Positions 17,534 through 27,100 of a stretch of 64,000 bases of DNA are shown one piece after another (the stretch's first letter is position 1; each line of letters begins with the position of its first letter). The position numbers and the translations under genes are program-made. The notes beneath the pieces are model-generated. The model had not been told where the DNA came from. It worked only from the letters and a program-made list of their open reading frames with translations, and ran no database searches. The DNA lies in NCBI RefSeq assembly GCF_025263485.1, contig NZ_CP079863.1:1488001-1552000 (forward strand). The letters are read 5' to 3'. The stretch comes from Mycobacterium sp. SMC-2 (GTDB lineage Bacteria; Actinomycetota; Actinomycetes; Mycobacteriales; Mycobacteriaceae).

Positions 17534-18559
17534 TCAGAAGCCCGAACCGTACACCTCATGCCCCGGGACCTCGGCGATCAGGCCCCGGTAGGCCTGCTCG
17601 ACGCTCGATCCGTGGTTGATCACCGCGTCGACTTCCCGGGCGATCGGCATGCTGAGGCCGAACTCGTTGGCGAACTCCATGATCACGCTGGCCGCTTTCA
17701 CGCCCTCGGCGACCTGGTTCATCGAGGCGATGATCTCGTCGATCGGCTTGCCCGCGCCGAGTTGTTCACCGACGTGACGGTTGCGGCTGCGCTGGCTGGT
17801 GCACGTGACGATGAGGTCGCCGAGGCCGGCCAGGCCCGGGAAGGTCTCGGGATTGCCGCCCATCGCCACGCCGAGCTTCGTCATCTCGCGCAACGCGCGG
17901 GCGATCACCAGCGCGCGGGTGTTTTCCCCGATGCCCAGCGAGTAGCCCATCCCGACGGCGATGGCGTAGACGTTCTTCAGCGCCCCGGACATCTCGACCC
18001 CGATGACGTCGTCGGTGGTGTAGACGCGGAAGCGCCGGGTACGGAACATCCCCGAAAGCCGGGTCGCCAGATGCTGGTCGGGCATGGCCAGCACCGCCGC
18101 GGCGGCGTAGCCCTCACCCACCTCGCGCGCGATGTTCGGCCCCGCCAGGATGCCGGCCGGATGTCCGGGCAGTATCTCCTCGATGATCTGCGACATCCGC
18201 ATGTTGGTGCCCTGCTCGAGCCCCTTGACCAGTGACACCACCGGCACCCACGGCCTCAGTTCCTTGGCCAGCTCGGTCAGCACCCCCCGAAAGCCGTGCG
18301 AGGGAACGCCCATCACGACGATGTCGGCGCAGTTGGCCGCCTCGGCGAAGTCGGTGGTGGCGCGCAGCGTGTCGCTCAACACCACCTCGTTGCCGAGGTA
18401 GCGGCTGTTGCGGTGGTTTTCGTTGATGTCGGTTGCGGACTCCTCCGAGCGCACCCACTGCAGCGTCGGCCCGCGGCGCGCACAGATGGACGCCACCGTG
18501 GTTCCCCAGGAACCGCCACCGAGGACAACGACGTTGGGTTCGCGCATCTGAGCTGCCAT
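17534..18559 (-). CDS. gpdA1: NAD(P)-dependent glycerol-3-phosphate dehydrogenase
   Basis: GpsA-family enzyme of 341 residues that reduces dihydroxyacetone phosphate to sn-glycerol 3-phosphate for phospholipid synthesis. The nucleotide fold is VVLGGGSWGTTVA; SLVKGLEQGTNMRMSQII and AGPNIAREVGEGY are substrate-side motifs, and the catalytic lysine lies in SGALKNVYAIA. The C-terminal GLAGLGDLIVTCTS is the GpsA signature. Named by synteny with H37Rv Rv0564c. It follows the Rv0565c-like monooxygenase in the same direction with 41 bases between them, so they may share a transcript. Confidence 0.95.
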   Translation of the reverse strand: MAAQMREPNVVVLGGGSWGTTVASICARRGPTLQWVRSEESATDINENHRNSRYLGNEVVLSDTLRATTDFAEAANCADIVVMGVPSHGFRGVLTELAKELRPWVPVVSLVKGLEQGTNMRMSQIIEEILPGHPAGILAGPNIAREVGEGYAAAAVLAMPDQHLATRLSGMFRTRRFRVYTTDDVIGVEMSGALKNVYAIAVGMGYSLGIGENTRALVIARALREMTKLGVAMGGNPETFPGLAGLGDLIVTCTSQRSRNRHVGEQLGAGKPIDEIIASMNQVAEGVKAASVIMEFANEFGLSMPIAREVDAVINHGSSVEQAYRGLIAEVPGHEVYGSGF

Positions 18560-18600
18560 GGCGATCAGCGTATTGCCGACACCGGAGATTTAGAAGCAGT

Positions 18601-20079
18601 TCACCCGGCGAGTGCCCGGTCGGATGCCCGGCCGAATACCATGGCCTCCTCGATGCGGTCGAAGCGGTAATCGATGGCGTCGGCCAGGTAGTTCTGCCGC
18701 ACATTCCACGGCCGTCTGGTTCCCGATTTCGGCAGCGCATGCGCCGAGCGCAGCACGTAACCGGCGTTGATGTCCCAGGACGGCTTTTCGGTCATCGGCT
18801 CGTTGCCGCGATGCGGGTAGGCGTGGGTGTAGCCGTGGGAGGCCATGTGCGCCAGCAGCTTTGCCGTGGCCCGGGCGGTGATGTCGGCGCGCAGCGTCCA
18901 CGATGCGTTGGTATAGCCGACGCACCAGAACAGGTTGGGCACGTCCTCGAGCATGTGCGCCTTGTAGACGAAGCGGTCGTTCGCCTTGATCTCGTTGCCG
19001 TCCAGGCTGATCGCGGTCCCGCCCAATGCCTGCAGCTGCAGGCCGGTGGCGGTGACGATGATGTCGGCGTCGAGGTGCCCGCCGGATTTGAGCGCGATAC
19101 CCGTCGCGTCGAAATGGTCGATGTGGTCGGTGACCACCTCGGCGCGCCCGGCGGTGATGGCGTTGTACAGGTCGGCGTCGGGGATCAGGCACATCCGCTG
19201 GTCCCACGGGTTGTAGCGCGGCCTGAAGTGGGTGTCGACGTCGTAACCGGCGGGCAGGCTGGCGATCGCCTTGCGTCGCAGCAGCCAGCGCACGAGCCCG
19301 GGCGCCTTGCGGGACAGGGCGAAGAACACCGCCTCGGTGAGCGCGCTGTACATCCGGACGGTCAGGTGAGCGGGCTTGCGCGGCAACACTTTCCGCGCGA
19401 CGGCGGCGACCTTGCCGTATTTCGAAGCCGAGATGAGATAGGTGGGCGAGCGTTGCAGCATGGTCACTTTGGCGGCCCGCTCGGCCAGCGAGGGGAGCAG
19501 CGTGACCGCGGTGGCCCCGCTGCCGATCACCACGATTTTCTTGCCGGTGTAGTCCAGGTCTTCCGGCCAGTGCTGGGGATGCACCACGACGCCGCCGAAC
19601 GTCTCGATGCCCGGGAACTCGGGGGTGTAGCCCTCGTCGTAGTCGTAGTAGCCGCTGCCGAAGAACAGGAACCGGCCGCGGTAAAGCTTGCGCGCGCCGT
19701 CCTGTTCGACGGTGACCGCCCACGTGTCGGTGGACGAGTCCCAGTCGGCCGAGCGGACGTAGCTGTTGAACCGGATATGGCGATCGATGCCGTACTTGCG
19801 CGCCGTGGCGGTCAGGTACTCGCGGATGTGCACACCGTCGGCAACGCCCTCCTTGCGGGTCCACGGCTCGAACGGGAAGGACAGCGTGAAGATGCTGCTG
19901 TCCGAGCGCACGCCGGGGTAGCGGAACAGGTCCCACGTGCCGCCGATCTGTGCGCGCCGTTCCAGGATGGTGTAGGTCAGCTGCGGGTTGCGCTCGCCGA
20001 TCCGGTAGGCCGCATCGATGCCGGAGATGCCGGCGCCCACGATGATGACGTCGGAGTAGTCGGCCTCGCTAGGGGTCAT
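18601..20079 (-). CDS. Flavin-containing Baeyer-Villiger-type monooxygenase (Rv0565c-like)
   Basis: Protein of 492 residues with two Rossmann motifs, GAGISGIDAA (FAD, residues 15-24) and GSGATAV (NADPH, residues 186-192), and the Baeyer-Villiger fingerprint FxGxxxHxxxW at Phe161-Trp171 (FGGVVVHPQHW). It would insert oxygen next to a ketone or oxidise sulfur compounds using NADPH. It belongs to the EthA-like group and matches H37Rv Rv0565c by position. In EthA-type enzymes this chemistry can activate thioamide drugs; whether this protein does so cannot be seen from sequence. Confidence 0.92.
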   Translation of the reverse strand: MTPSEADYSDVIIVGAGISGIDAAYRIGERNPQLTYTILERRAQIGGTWDLFRYPGVRSDSSIFTLSFPFEPWTRKEGVADGVHIREYLTATARKYGIDRHIRFNSYVRSADWDSSTDTWAVTVEQDGARKLYRGRFLFFGSGYYDYDEGYTPEFPGIETFGGVVVHPQHWPEDLDYTGKKIVVIGSGATAVTLLPSLAERAAKVTMLQRSPTYLISASKYGKVAAVARKVLPRKPAHLTVRMYSALTEAVFFALSRKAPGLVRWLLRRKAIASLPAGYDVDTHFRPRYNPWDQRMCLIPDADLYNAITAGRAEVVTDHIDHFDATGIALKSGGHLDADIIVTATGLQLQALGGTAISLDGNEIKANDRFVYKAHMLEDVPNLFWCVGYTNASWTLRADITARATAKLLAHMASHGYTHAYPHRGNEPMTEKPSWDINAGYVLRSAHALPKSGTRRPWNVRQNYLADAIDYRFDRIEEAMVFGRASDRALAG

Positions 20080-20168
20080 CGCGAACCTCGCTCACATTGT
20101 GGGACTGGTCACTAGATTAGGCACCGACCGGTTGGCCGGGCCAGTAATCCGTGGGGCCACTCCTCGAG

Positions 20169-20228
20169 CGCGAGCGTAACGGGGTTGCGAAAAAACGAGT
20201 GCGATTTCGCAGTGGGGTTACGCTCGCG
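20169..20228. terminator. Nested inverted repeat downstream of yajQ
   Basis: Two-level dyad: outer arms CGCGAGCGTAAC (20169-20180) and GTTACGCTCGCG (20217-20228) pair over 12 bases; inner arms TGCGAAA (20186-20192) and TTTCGCA (20205-20211) pair over seven. It begins nine bases after the yajQ stop on the minus strand, so it may end that transcript. There is no clear U-run. It could also be one member of a mobile intergenic palindrome family. Confidence 0.6.
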
Positions 20229-20236
20229 GCCGCGGG

Positions 20237-20728
20237 CTACCGGTAATTGACGAACTGCAGCGCGACGTCCAGGTCGGCCTGCTTGAGCAGCGCTTGGACG
20301 GCCTGCAGGTCGTCGCGCTTTTTGCTGGTGACGCGGATCTCGTCGCCCTGGATCTGCGTCTTGACGCTCTTGGGTCCCTCGTCGCGGATCAGCTTGGTGA
20401 TCTTCTTGGCGTTCTCGCTGCTGATGCCCTGCTTGATGGTGCCGCTGACCTTGTAGGTCTTGCCGGACGCCTGTGGCTCGCCGGCGTCGAACGCCTTCAT
20501 CGAGATGTCGCGACGGATCAGCTTCTCCTTGAAGACCTCGACGGCCGCCTTGACGCGTTCCTCGGTGGACGACGTCAGCTCGATAGCCTCGTCGCCCTTC
20601 CACGCGATGGTGGTGTCGGTGCCGCGGAAGTCGAAGCGGGTGGCCAGCTCCTTGGCGGCCTGGTTGAGCGCGTTGTCGACCTCTTGGCGCTCGACTTTGC
20701 TGACGATGTCGAACGATGAGTCCGCCAT
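20237..20728 (-). CDS. yajQ: YajQ family nucleotide-binding protein
   Basis: UPF0234 protein of 163 residues, the usual size, matching H37Rv Rv0566c. Landmarks are the start [28 protein letters not shown] near residue 30, and the end FVNYR. Members bind nucleotides or RNA, and some bind cyclic-di-GMP; the role in mycobacteria is not established. ATG with a GGGACG ribosome site. The tRNA-Tyr gene is divergent, 69 bases from the start. Confidence 0.95.
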   Translation of the reverse strand: MADSSFDIVSKVERQEVDNALNQAAKELATRFDFRGTDTTIAWKGDEAIELTSSTEERVKAAVEVFKEKLIRRDISMKAFDAGEPQASGKTYKVSGTIKQGISSENAKKITKLIRDEGPKSVKTQIQGDEIRVTSKKRDDLQAVQALLKQADLDVALQFVNYR

Positions 20729-20797
20729 TCGATACGTCCCTTCATCCGGTGATGGCCGTTTGTGCTTTGTCTACCCCCTCGTTGTAACCTGTCTGGC

Positions 20798-20881
20798 GGC
20801 AGGTTGCCCGAGCGGCCAATGGGAGCGGACTGTAAATCCGTCGCGAAAGCTTCACAGGTTCGAATCCTGTACCTGCCACCA
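20798..20881 (+). tRNA. tyrT: tRNA-Tyr (GTA)
   Basis: Cloverleaf readable by eye: acceptor GGCAGGT (20798-20804) pairs with ACCTGCC (20871-20877), anticodon GTA within CGGACTGTAAATCCGT, a long class II variable arm, T stem ACAGG/CCTGT with loop TTCGAAT, discriminator A and encoded CCA. In H37Rv the tyrosine tRNA also follows the Rv0566c gene. The DNA to its right is not syntenic with H37Rv for about 32 kb. Confidence 0.97.
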
Positions 20882-20888
20882 ATCTTCG

Positions 20889-21809
20889 TCAGAGCGCAGG
20901 CTTCACCGGTTTCGGCCCGTCGCCGATTCTGACATCACGCCCCGCGCCCGCCGACACGGTCGCGGCCTCGCCGCGGGCCAGGCCCACCGTCGCGACGATC
21001 ACCAACACCGCGGCCACCGCCAGCACAATCCAATCCGCGCCGTGGGCGTCCAGCGTCTCGCCCAGCACGGTGATCCCGAGGACCGCGCCCACGATGGGCT
21101 TGGCGGCGATGATCGTCGGCAACGAGGCGGTCAACGCGCCGGCGCGGTACGCCGATTGATGGAAGATCATCCCGGCCGCCGCGCAGAAGACCCAGCCGTA
21201 CAACTCCGGGGAGCGCCACAGTTCTGCAGGGTTGCGCTCCAGGATGTCGACGACGCCCTTCATCAGCACCGCGAACACCGCCAGCAACGAGCCGGCCACC
21301 GCCGCGAGCAGCAGCGCGGCCACCGGGCGGTCCGACCAGACCCGGGCGCCCAGCAATCCGAGCAGCAGGGGCGGGCCCATCACGACGGCCACGATCAGCC
21401 ACACCTCGGCCGGCGCGCGCTGCCGGCCGCCGGCGGGGTCGCCGACCGCGATGACGACCACCAACGCCGTGGTCAACAGCACCGCCCACAGCCACTCCCC
21501 GCGGGTCACCGGGTGGCGGCTCATCCGCGCGTAGATCGGCAGGGCGAACAGCAGCGCGGTCACCTGCAGCGACATCACCAGCAGGACCGAACCCCTGTCC
21601 AGGGCGGCGGCCAGCAAGACGTAGCTGGCGATGTCCCCGAGACCGCCCATCCACCAACGCCTATCGCGCAACAGCATGCCGAACAGCGCCAGGTGCCCGA
21701 CCGGTTTGTCGGTGACCTCCTGTGCGGATCGCTGGCGCACCACGTTGCCGATCGCCGACGCCAGCGCGGCGCAGAGCGCAAGGACCGCCGCCACATCAGT
21801 GCTCGACAT
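20889..21809 (-). CDS. DMT/EamA-type membrane transporter
   Basis: Integral membrane protein of 306 residues with about ten hydrophobic helices in two repeats, the layout of the drug/metabolite transporter superfamily. It starts SSTDVAAVLALCAALASAIGNVVRQRSA and carries the second-half motif KPIVGAVLGITVLGETL, typical of EamA domains. Substrate unknown. The stop lies seven bases from the 3' end of tRNA-Tyr, on the opposite strand. The SDR gene precedes it in the same direction by 46 bases, so they may form an operon. Confidence 0.87.
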   Translation of the reverse strand: MSSTDVAAVLALCAALASAIGNVVRQRSAQEVTDKPVGHLALFGMLLRDRRWWMGGLGDIASYVLLAAALDRGSVLLVMSLQVTALLFALPIYARMSRHPVTRGEWLWAVLLTTALVVVIAVGDPAGGRQRAPAEVWLIVAVVMGPPLLLGLLGARVWSDRPVAALLLAAVAGSLLAVFAVLMKGVVDILERNPAELWRSPELYGWVFCAAAGMIFHQSAYRAGALTASLPTIIAAKPIVGAVLGITVLGETLDAHGADWIVLAVAAVLVIVATVGLARGEAATVSAGAGRDVRIGDGPKPVKPAL

Positions 21810-21855
21810 GGGTGACCTCCTCGCGCCGAACGCGCGTCACTGGTTGCTCACCAAT

Positions 21856-22725
21856 CTAGAGCGGGAACTCGGTGCCGGTGAGTTGCTCGGAAAGGTCCCA
21901 CAGCGCCTGTGCGGTGCTTGCCCGCTTGGCCGGCCAGTTGCGCCACGTCGGCTGGGTGCGGCCGTACAGACCGAATCGTGGGCCGACGAAGGTGTCGCCC
22001 GGCAGATCCTGCGACACCGCGTACAGCGTCTGCCTGGCGCCGAAGTCGGCGTCGGTGGAGACGATGCGGTCGACGGCCAGTACCGCCGCGTCGCCCCATC
22101 TGCGGCCCGAGTTGCCCTGCAGGTTCGTGTGCGACCAGCCGGGATGGGCGGCCAGCGCGCGCAGCGAAGAACCGGCGGTCTCGAGGCGCCGTTGCAGTTC
22201 GCTGGTGAACAGCAGGTTGGCCAGCTTCGACTGGCTGTAGGCCAGCCACGCCGAATACGGCCGGGACCGCCAATTCAGGTCTTTGCGGCTGATGTAGCCG
22301 AAGTGGTGCATCAGCGAGGAGACCGTCACCACCCGGTCGGTGAGCCTGGGCAGCAGCAGGTTGGTCAGCGCGAAGTGGCCGAGGTGGTTGGTGCCGATCT
22401 GGCCCTCGAAGCCGTCGGCGGTCACCGCATGTTTGGTGGCCATGATGCCGGCGTTGTTTACCAGCACGTCGACGGCGGCCATCTCGTCGGCGAAGCGCCG
22501 CACCGAGCCCAGGTCCTGCAGGTCCAGTTGGCGCACCTCGACGTCGCCGGTCATCCGTTCGGCGGCGGCCTTGCCCTTCTCCGTGTTGCGCACGGCCAGA
22601 ACGACGCGGGCACCGACCCGCGCCAGTTCGCGGGCGGTGGCCTCGCCCAGTCCGGCGTTGGCCCCGGTGACCACGACGGTGCGTCCGGCGAAGGAGGGCA
22701 GGTCTGCTGCGGTCCAACCAGCCAT
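21856..22725 (-). CDS. Short-chain dehydrogenase/reductase
   Basis: NAD(P)-dependent SDR of 289 residues. The nucleotide motif TGANAGLGEATA is near residues 20-31, followed by NNAGIM and the catalytic YSQSK (Tyr and Lys) near residue 163, with the serine in VSSLMHHFG. The length and C-terminal extension resemble retinol-dehydrogenase-like mycobacterial SDRs. Divergent from the kinase-like gene at 22816 with about 90 bases between starts. Substrate not predictable. Confidence 0.9.
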   Translation of the reverse strand: MAGWTAADLPSFAGRTVVVTGANAGLGEATARELARVGARVVLAVRNTEKGKAAAERMTGDVEVRQLDLQDLGSVRRFADEMAAVDVLVNNAGIMATKHAVTADGFEGQIGTNHLGHFALTNLLLPRLTDRVVTVSSLMHHFGYISRKDLNWRSRPYSAWLAYSQSKLANLLFTSELQRRLETAGSSLRALAAHPGWSHTNLQGNSGRRWGDAAVLAVDRIVSTDADFGARQTLYAVSQDLPGDTFVGPRFGLYGRTQPTWRNWPAKRASTAQALWDLSEQLTGTEFPL

Positions 22726-22815
22726 TCAGCCACCCTAACTACGTGATCTCGCCCACCAGAACGCCGCAGGTATCGTGCGTGGGATGGCCGGCGGAACGTC
22801 ACCTGAGCGTCACGG

Positions 22816-23802
22816 ATGTATCTAGGGGTCATCGTCAATCCGCTCGCGCGCAGGAATCGCGGTGCGCGCGGTGACCGCGTCACCGAGTTGCGCCGCATCG
22901 TCGGCCCCTGGGGCGAGGTGTGCGAAACCGCCTCGATCGAGGACCTTGGAAAGACCGTGGACCGGCTCCGTCCGCGGGTCACTCACCTCGTCGGCGACGG
23001 CGGCGACGGCGCGCTGCACTGGTTGATCAACGAGATCGAGCGGTGCGAAAGCGATCCCGAACGGTGGCCGACATTCGTGCCGACAAACGGGGGCAGCGTC
23101 AACGCCGTCGCCCGCAAGGCTCGGGTGCGCGGGCGGCCCGACGCCATCATCCGCGCACTGGCGGCCGCCGCGGAGAACGACCGCCTCCCGAGCGAGATAC
23201 GCCTCGACACCTTGCAACTCGACGGCGAAACCGCCGACGGCGCCGCTTTCCATCGCCTGTGCTTCGGCCTGGCCGCCGGGGGCGTCGGCAACCGGTTCTA
23301 CGACATGTACTACGGAAAGCCCGACCATGGCCGCGGGGAGGTCGCCCGCGTGATCGGCCGCTCGTTCCGCGACTACCTGGCCGCCAAGGTCGGCCGCTCG
23401 CAAGACTCCAATTACGCGTCCGTGCTGTTCGCGCCGACGCGCGCGCGGGTGGTCATCGACGGCGAAGAGGTTCCGACGCGCACGCACCGGCTGCTGCACG
23501 CCGGCGCAATCGACCTGCGGATCGGTGGGCCGTTCCGGCTTTTCCCGAAGGCCGAAAATCCCGGCGCGCTGCATTTCCAGGCCGGCGAGGTAAGACCGTC
23601 GAGCATCGTCGCGCAGCTTCCCGCGGCGCTGACCAACGGCACCCTCCGCGGTCGCCGGGTGCGCGACGTCAACGGACGCGAAATGACCATCGAGGCCGAA
23701 GGGGAGCCGCTCTCGCCGATCATCGACGGCGAACGGTTCGTTGGTATCACCCGGCTCGTGGCCCGGGCGGGCCCGCGCATCCGCGTCGCCCAGACCGGCT
23801 GA
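22816..23802 (+). CDS. Diacylglycerol/lipid kinase catalytic-domain protein
   Basis: Protein of 328 residues with the DAGK-catalytic layout: GVIVNPLARRNRG at the N terminus, GDGGDGALHWLI in place of the usual GGDGT, and PTNGGSVNAVARK in place of the GTGND segment. The second, beta-rich domain contains the typical HAGAIDLRIGG and DGERF pieces. Such enzymes phosphorylate diacylglycerol, sphingoid bases or polyprenols. The changed GGDGT loop (GGDGA) makes the exact donor or substrate uncertain. ATG start; weak ribosome site. Confidence 0.8.
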   Translation: MYLGVIVNPLARRNRGARGDRVTELRRIVGPWGEVCETASIEDLGKTVDRLRPRVTHLVGDGGDGALHWLINEIERCESDPERWPTFVPTNGGSVNAVARKARVRGRPDAIIRALAAAAENDRLPSEIRLDTLQLDGETADGAAFHRLCFGLAAGGVGNRFYDMYYGKPDHGRGEVARVIGRSFRDYLAAKVGRSQDSNYASVLFAPTRARVVIDGEEVPTRTHRLLHAGAIDLRIGGPFRLFPKAENPGALHFQAGEVRPSSIVAQLPAALTNGTLRGRRVRDVNGREMTIEAEGEPLSPIIDGERFVGITRLVARAGPRIRVAQTG

Positions 23803-24193
23803 CTCCGCATCTCAGTAGATCAGCACTCCCCGTGAGCGTGACCCCGGAAGCGCCCTCACCGCCTTTCCGGATATCCCTTTGCGGTGCGGCGATGAAATGA
23901 CGCGGGAATGGCGTCCCATTTATAGTCAACAATTCAGAATTCGCGCAAATACGGAAATCAGTATCCGCGCCTTTACGGACTCGGGCAATCACTAAAAGCA
24001 CTGTTTAAGCGCGCAGCATCGTTACTGAAATCAGTAATTGCGGACAGATCACCAAGCAACGGGCGAAGTAGTTTCCACCCAAGCTGTGAAATTAATGTGG
24101 AGTGCCCAAAATTGCCTTCCGCGCTTTGCCTGGAATCCATTGGCGGCGTTACATTGGGCTTATCAATTGAATGAAGAGGGGGTGCCTCCGGCG
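23803..24193. promoter_or_regulatory. Long AT-richer control region before the acyl-ligase fusion gene
   Basis: 391 bases without a convincing gene. The part from about 23885 to 24175 is visibly richer in A and T than its surroundings and holds a palindrome (24022-24037) and a direct repeat GAAATCAGTA at 23954-23963 and 24027-24036. An open frame continues upstream of 24194 but its codon use is not coding-like, so I treat it as leader. Confidence 0.5.
24022..24037. promoter_or_regulatory. Operator-like palindrome TTACTGA-AA-TCAGTAA
   Basis: Perfect seven-base arms around AA. Its right half is part of GAAATCAGTA, which occurs again 73 bases upstream (23954-23963), about seven helical turns away. 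The arrangement suggests a dimeric repressor such as a TetR protein, but no regulator gene lies next to it. Confidence 0.5.
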
Positions 24194-27100
24194 ATGGAGA
24201 CGCTGATTGATCATCTGCACATGCGGGAAGCCCGGACACCGGACAAGACCCTCTTTCGCTTCGTCGACGACGGCGGCCGCGAACTGGAGCACTACACCTA
24301 CCGGAGTTTCTCCGAGCGGACGCGCGAGCTGGCCGCCTACCTGTCGGCCGAGGCCGGACTGCGTGCGGGCGATCGCGCGCTGCTGATCTACCCGCCCGGC
24401 CTCGAAATGGTCGCGGCGTTCTACGCCTGCGCCCGCATCGGCGTGATCGCCGTGCCGGTCAGCCCGCCGCTGCCCATGTCGTTCGAGTCGGGGCTGGCGA
24501 AACTGGGCTTCATCGCGCGGGACTGCCAGGCCAAGGCCGTGCTGTCGACCAAGCAGTTCGAGTACGACTACCGCCTGCTGCTCAACCACCTCGACGGCGG
24601 GTCGCCCTGGCCGGACGCCCAGCGCCCCCCGGAGCTGCCCTGGTACGCAACCGACGGCACGCAGGAATTCGGCGGCGCCCCCGTCCCCGATACGCCCGGA
24701 CCGGTGCTCTTCCTGCAATACACCTCCGGCTCCACCAGCGACCCCAAGGGCGTCGTGGTCAGCCACGCCAACGTGATCGCCAACGCCTCGGCGTTCACGG
24801 GTGGTGAGGTGCTGGTCAGCTGGCTCCCGCAACACCATGACATGGGCCTGATCTCCGCCTACCTGTTCATCCTGCTGGTGGGCGGGACCACGCACGCGAT
24901 GTCGCCGCTGGACTTCCTGAAGCGGCCGTCGGCCTGGCTGCGGCTCATCAGCGACGTGCGCGCCACCCACACGCCGGTGCCGAACTTCGCCCTCGAGCTC
25001 TGCCTGCGCGAGGACAAGCTGCCCACGTCCGAGCTGGCCGGGCTCGACCTGAGCAGCCTGCAGAACATCGTCGTCGGCGCGGAACCGTTGCGCGCCAGCA
25101 CGTTCGCGCGCTTCCGGCGGCGTTTCGCCCCCTACGGCCTGGAGCCCAACGCGCTCACCGGCGCGTACGGCATGGCCGAAAACACCCTGATCGTGTCGTT
25201 GCGCGGGCGTCAGACCCTGGCGCTGAACAAGCGTGCGCTGGAGAAGAATCTCGCGCGGGTCGAGAAGGCCCAGCCCGAGAACAGCAACCAGGCCCCGGTG
25301 GTGAGCTGCGGCAAGCCCATCGACGGCAACGTGGTCCGCATCGTCGACCCGCAATCCGGGCAGGCGCTCGGGGAGGGCCGGGTCGGCGAGGTCTGGCTGG
25401 ACGGGCCGTCCAAGGGCGGCGGGTACTGGAACCGCCCCGGGCTGACGGCGGAGGCCTTCGCCGCCCGCATCCCCGGCGACACCGAGCACACCTACCTGCG
25501 AACGGGCGACCTCGGCTTCCTGTACGAGGGCGAGCTGTTCGTCTGCGGCCGCAGCAAGGACCTGATCATCGTGCGCGGCGTGAACTGCTATCCCTCGGAC
25601 ATCGAGGGCATCGTGGAGCGGTCGGCCCCGCAGGTCCGCGGCGGCTGCGTCGCCGCCTTCGCGGTGGAGCACGACGACCGGGAGGGGCTGACAGTGGTGG
25701 CCGAGGTCCGCGACGAGCAGGCGCTGCCGGACGGCAAGGCATTGGCGCGCGCCATCCGCCGGCACGGCCACATCGACCCGCACGCCATCGCGTTCGTACC
25801 GCCGCACAGCATTCCCAAGACCACCTCGGGGAAGATCAGGCGCTCCGCCACGCGCCAGCTCTGGCGGGAGGGCAAGCTGCCCGTGCTGTCGACCTACGCG
25901 CATCAGCCGCACGACCGGGCGGACGCGAACCTCGGCCCGCTGGACCGGTTCCGCAACCTGATCGAGAGCTACGACCTCACGGGGCAGGAGGACTGCTCCT
26001 TCGCGGATCTGGGCATCGACTCCCTGGCGCTGGCCGAGCTGCGCGCCGACCTGCAGGGCCTGCTGGAAGAGCATGGCGCCGGGGAGCTGGCCGAGGAGGT
26101 CAACACGCGGCTGCTGCAGCGGCTGACGGTGGCCGAATTCTTCCGGCTCATCCGGCAATTCGGTGCGGGGTCCGGGCGGCCGCTGGACGCGCTGCGTCAG
26201 GCGCTGGACCAGATTTCGGCCGACTACGAGGCCTACGAAACCGCGCGGATGCGCGCCGACGCACGGCTTCCCCTGCCCGCGCTGCCCCCGGCGCGGCCCG
26301 GCGCGCCGACCGACATCCTGCTGACGGGCGCGACCGGGTTCCTGGGGCCGTTCCTGGTCGCCGGCCTGCTGGAGCGGACGTCGTTCACCGTCCACACGCT
26401 GATCCGCGCCACGGACGAAGCGCACGGGCTGGACCGGATCGTCGCGTCGCTGCGCAAGGCCCGGCTGTGGTCCCGGGCTCTAGAAGCCGAGGTCCGCGAG
26501 CGGGTGCGGGTGGTCTGCGGTGACCTCGCCGAGCCCCAGCTGGGCCTCGGCGAGGCGGGTTTCCGGCGGTTGGCCGAGAGCGTCGACGCCATCGTCCACA
26601 ATGGCGCCCTGGTCAACTACGTCAGGACCTACGACGCCCTGCGGCCCGCCAACGTGATCGGGACGCACCAGCTGCTGCGCCTGGCCATGACCGCGCACCG
26701 CAAGGCCTTCCACCTGGTGTCCAGCACCTTCATCTACGGGTGGAGCGTCAAGCCGGTGGTCGGGGAGGCCGACGCCAACCTGGAGATGAACGCCCTGGAC
26801 TTCGGCTACTCGCAGACCAAGTGGGTCGCCGAGCAGCTGGCCTTCGCCGCCCAGCGGCAGGGGCTCGACGTGCGCATCTTCCGGCCGTCGCTGATCTCAC
26901 CGACCGGCGCGGGCTTCGGCAGCCAGGACGACATCCTGGTGCGCACCGTGGCGTTCATGATCGAGCACGGCATCGCCGCCAACGCGCTCAACCAGCTCAG
27001 CCTGCTGCCGGCGGACCTGATCGCCGACCACATCGTGGCGCTGCTGGACCTGCCCGCCGAGGCTGGCACGGTCTTCAACATGACCGCCGACGACTACTAC

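Noticed and set aside
20798..20881. Duplicated tRNA-Tyr 3' end as an attachment-site pair
   Set aside because: I did not notice a second copy of the tRNA 3' sequence or any integrase gene in the window.
24038..24193. N-terminal extension of the acyl-ligase fusion from the TTG at 24038
   Set aside because: It begins at the edge of the operator palindrome, has unusual codon use and no ligase-domain similarity; the ATG at 24194 has a ribosome site.
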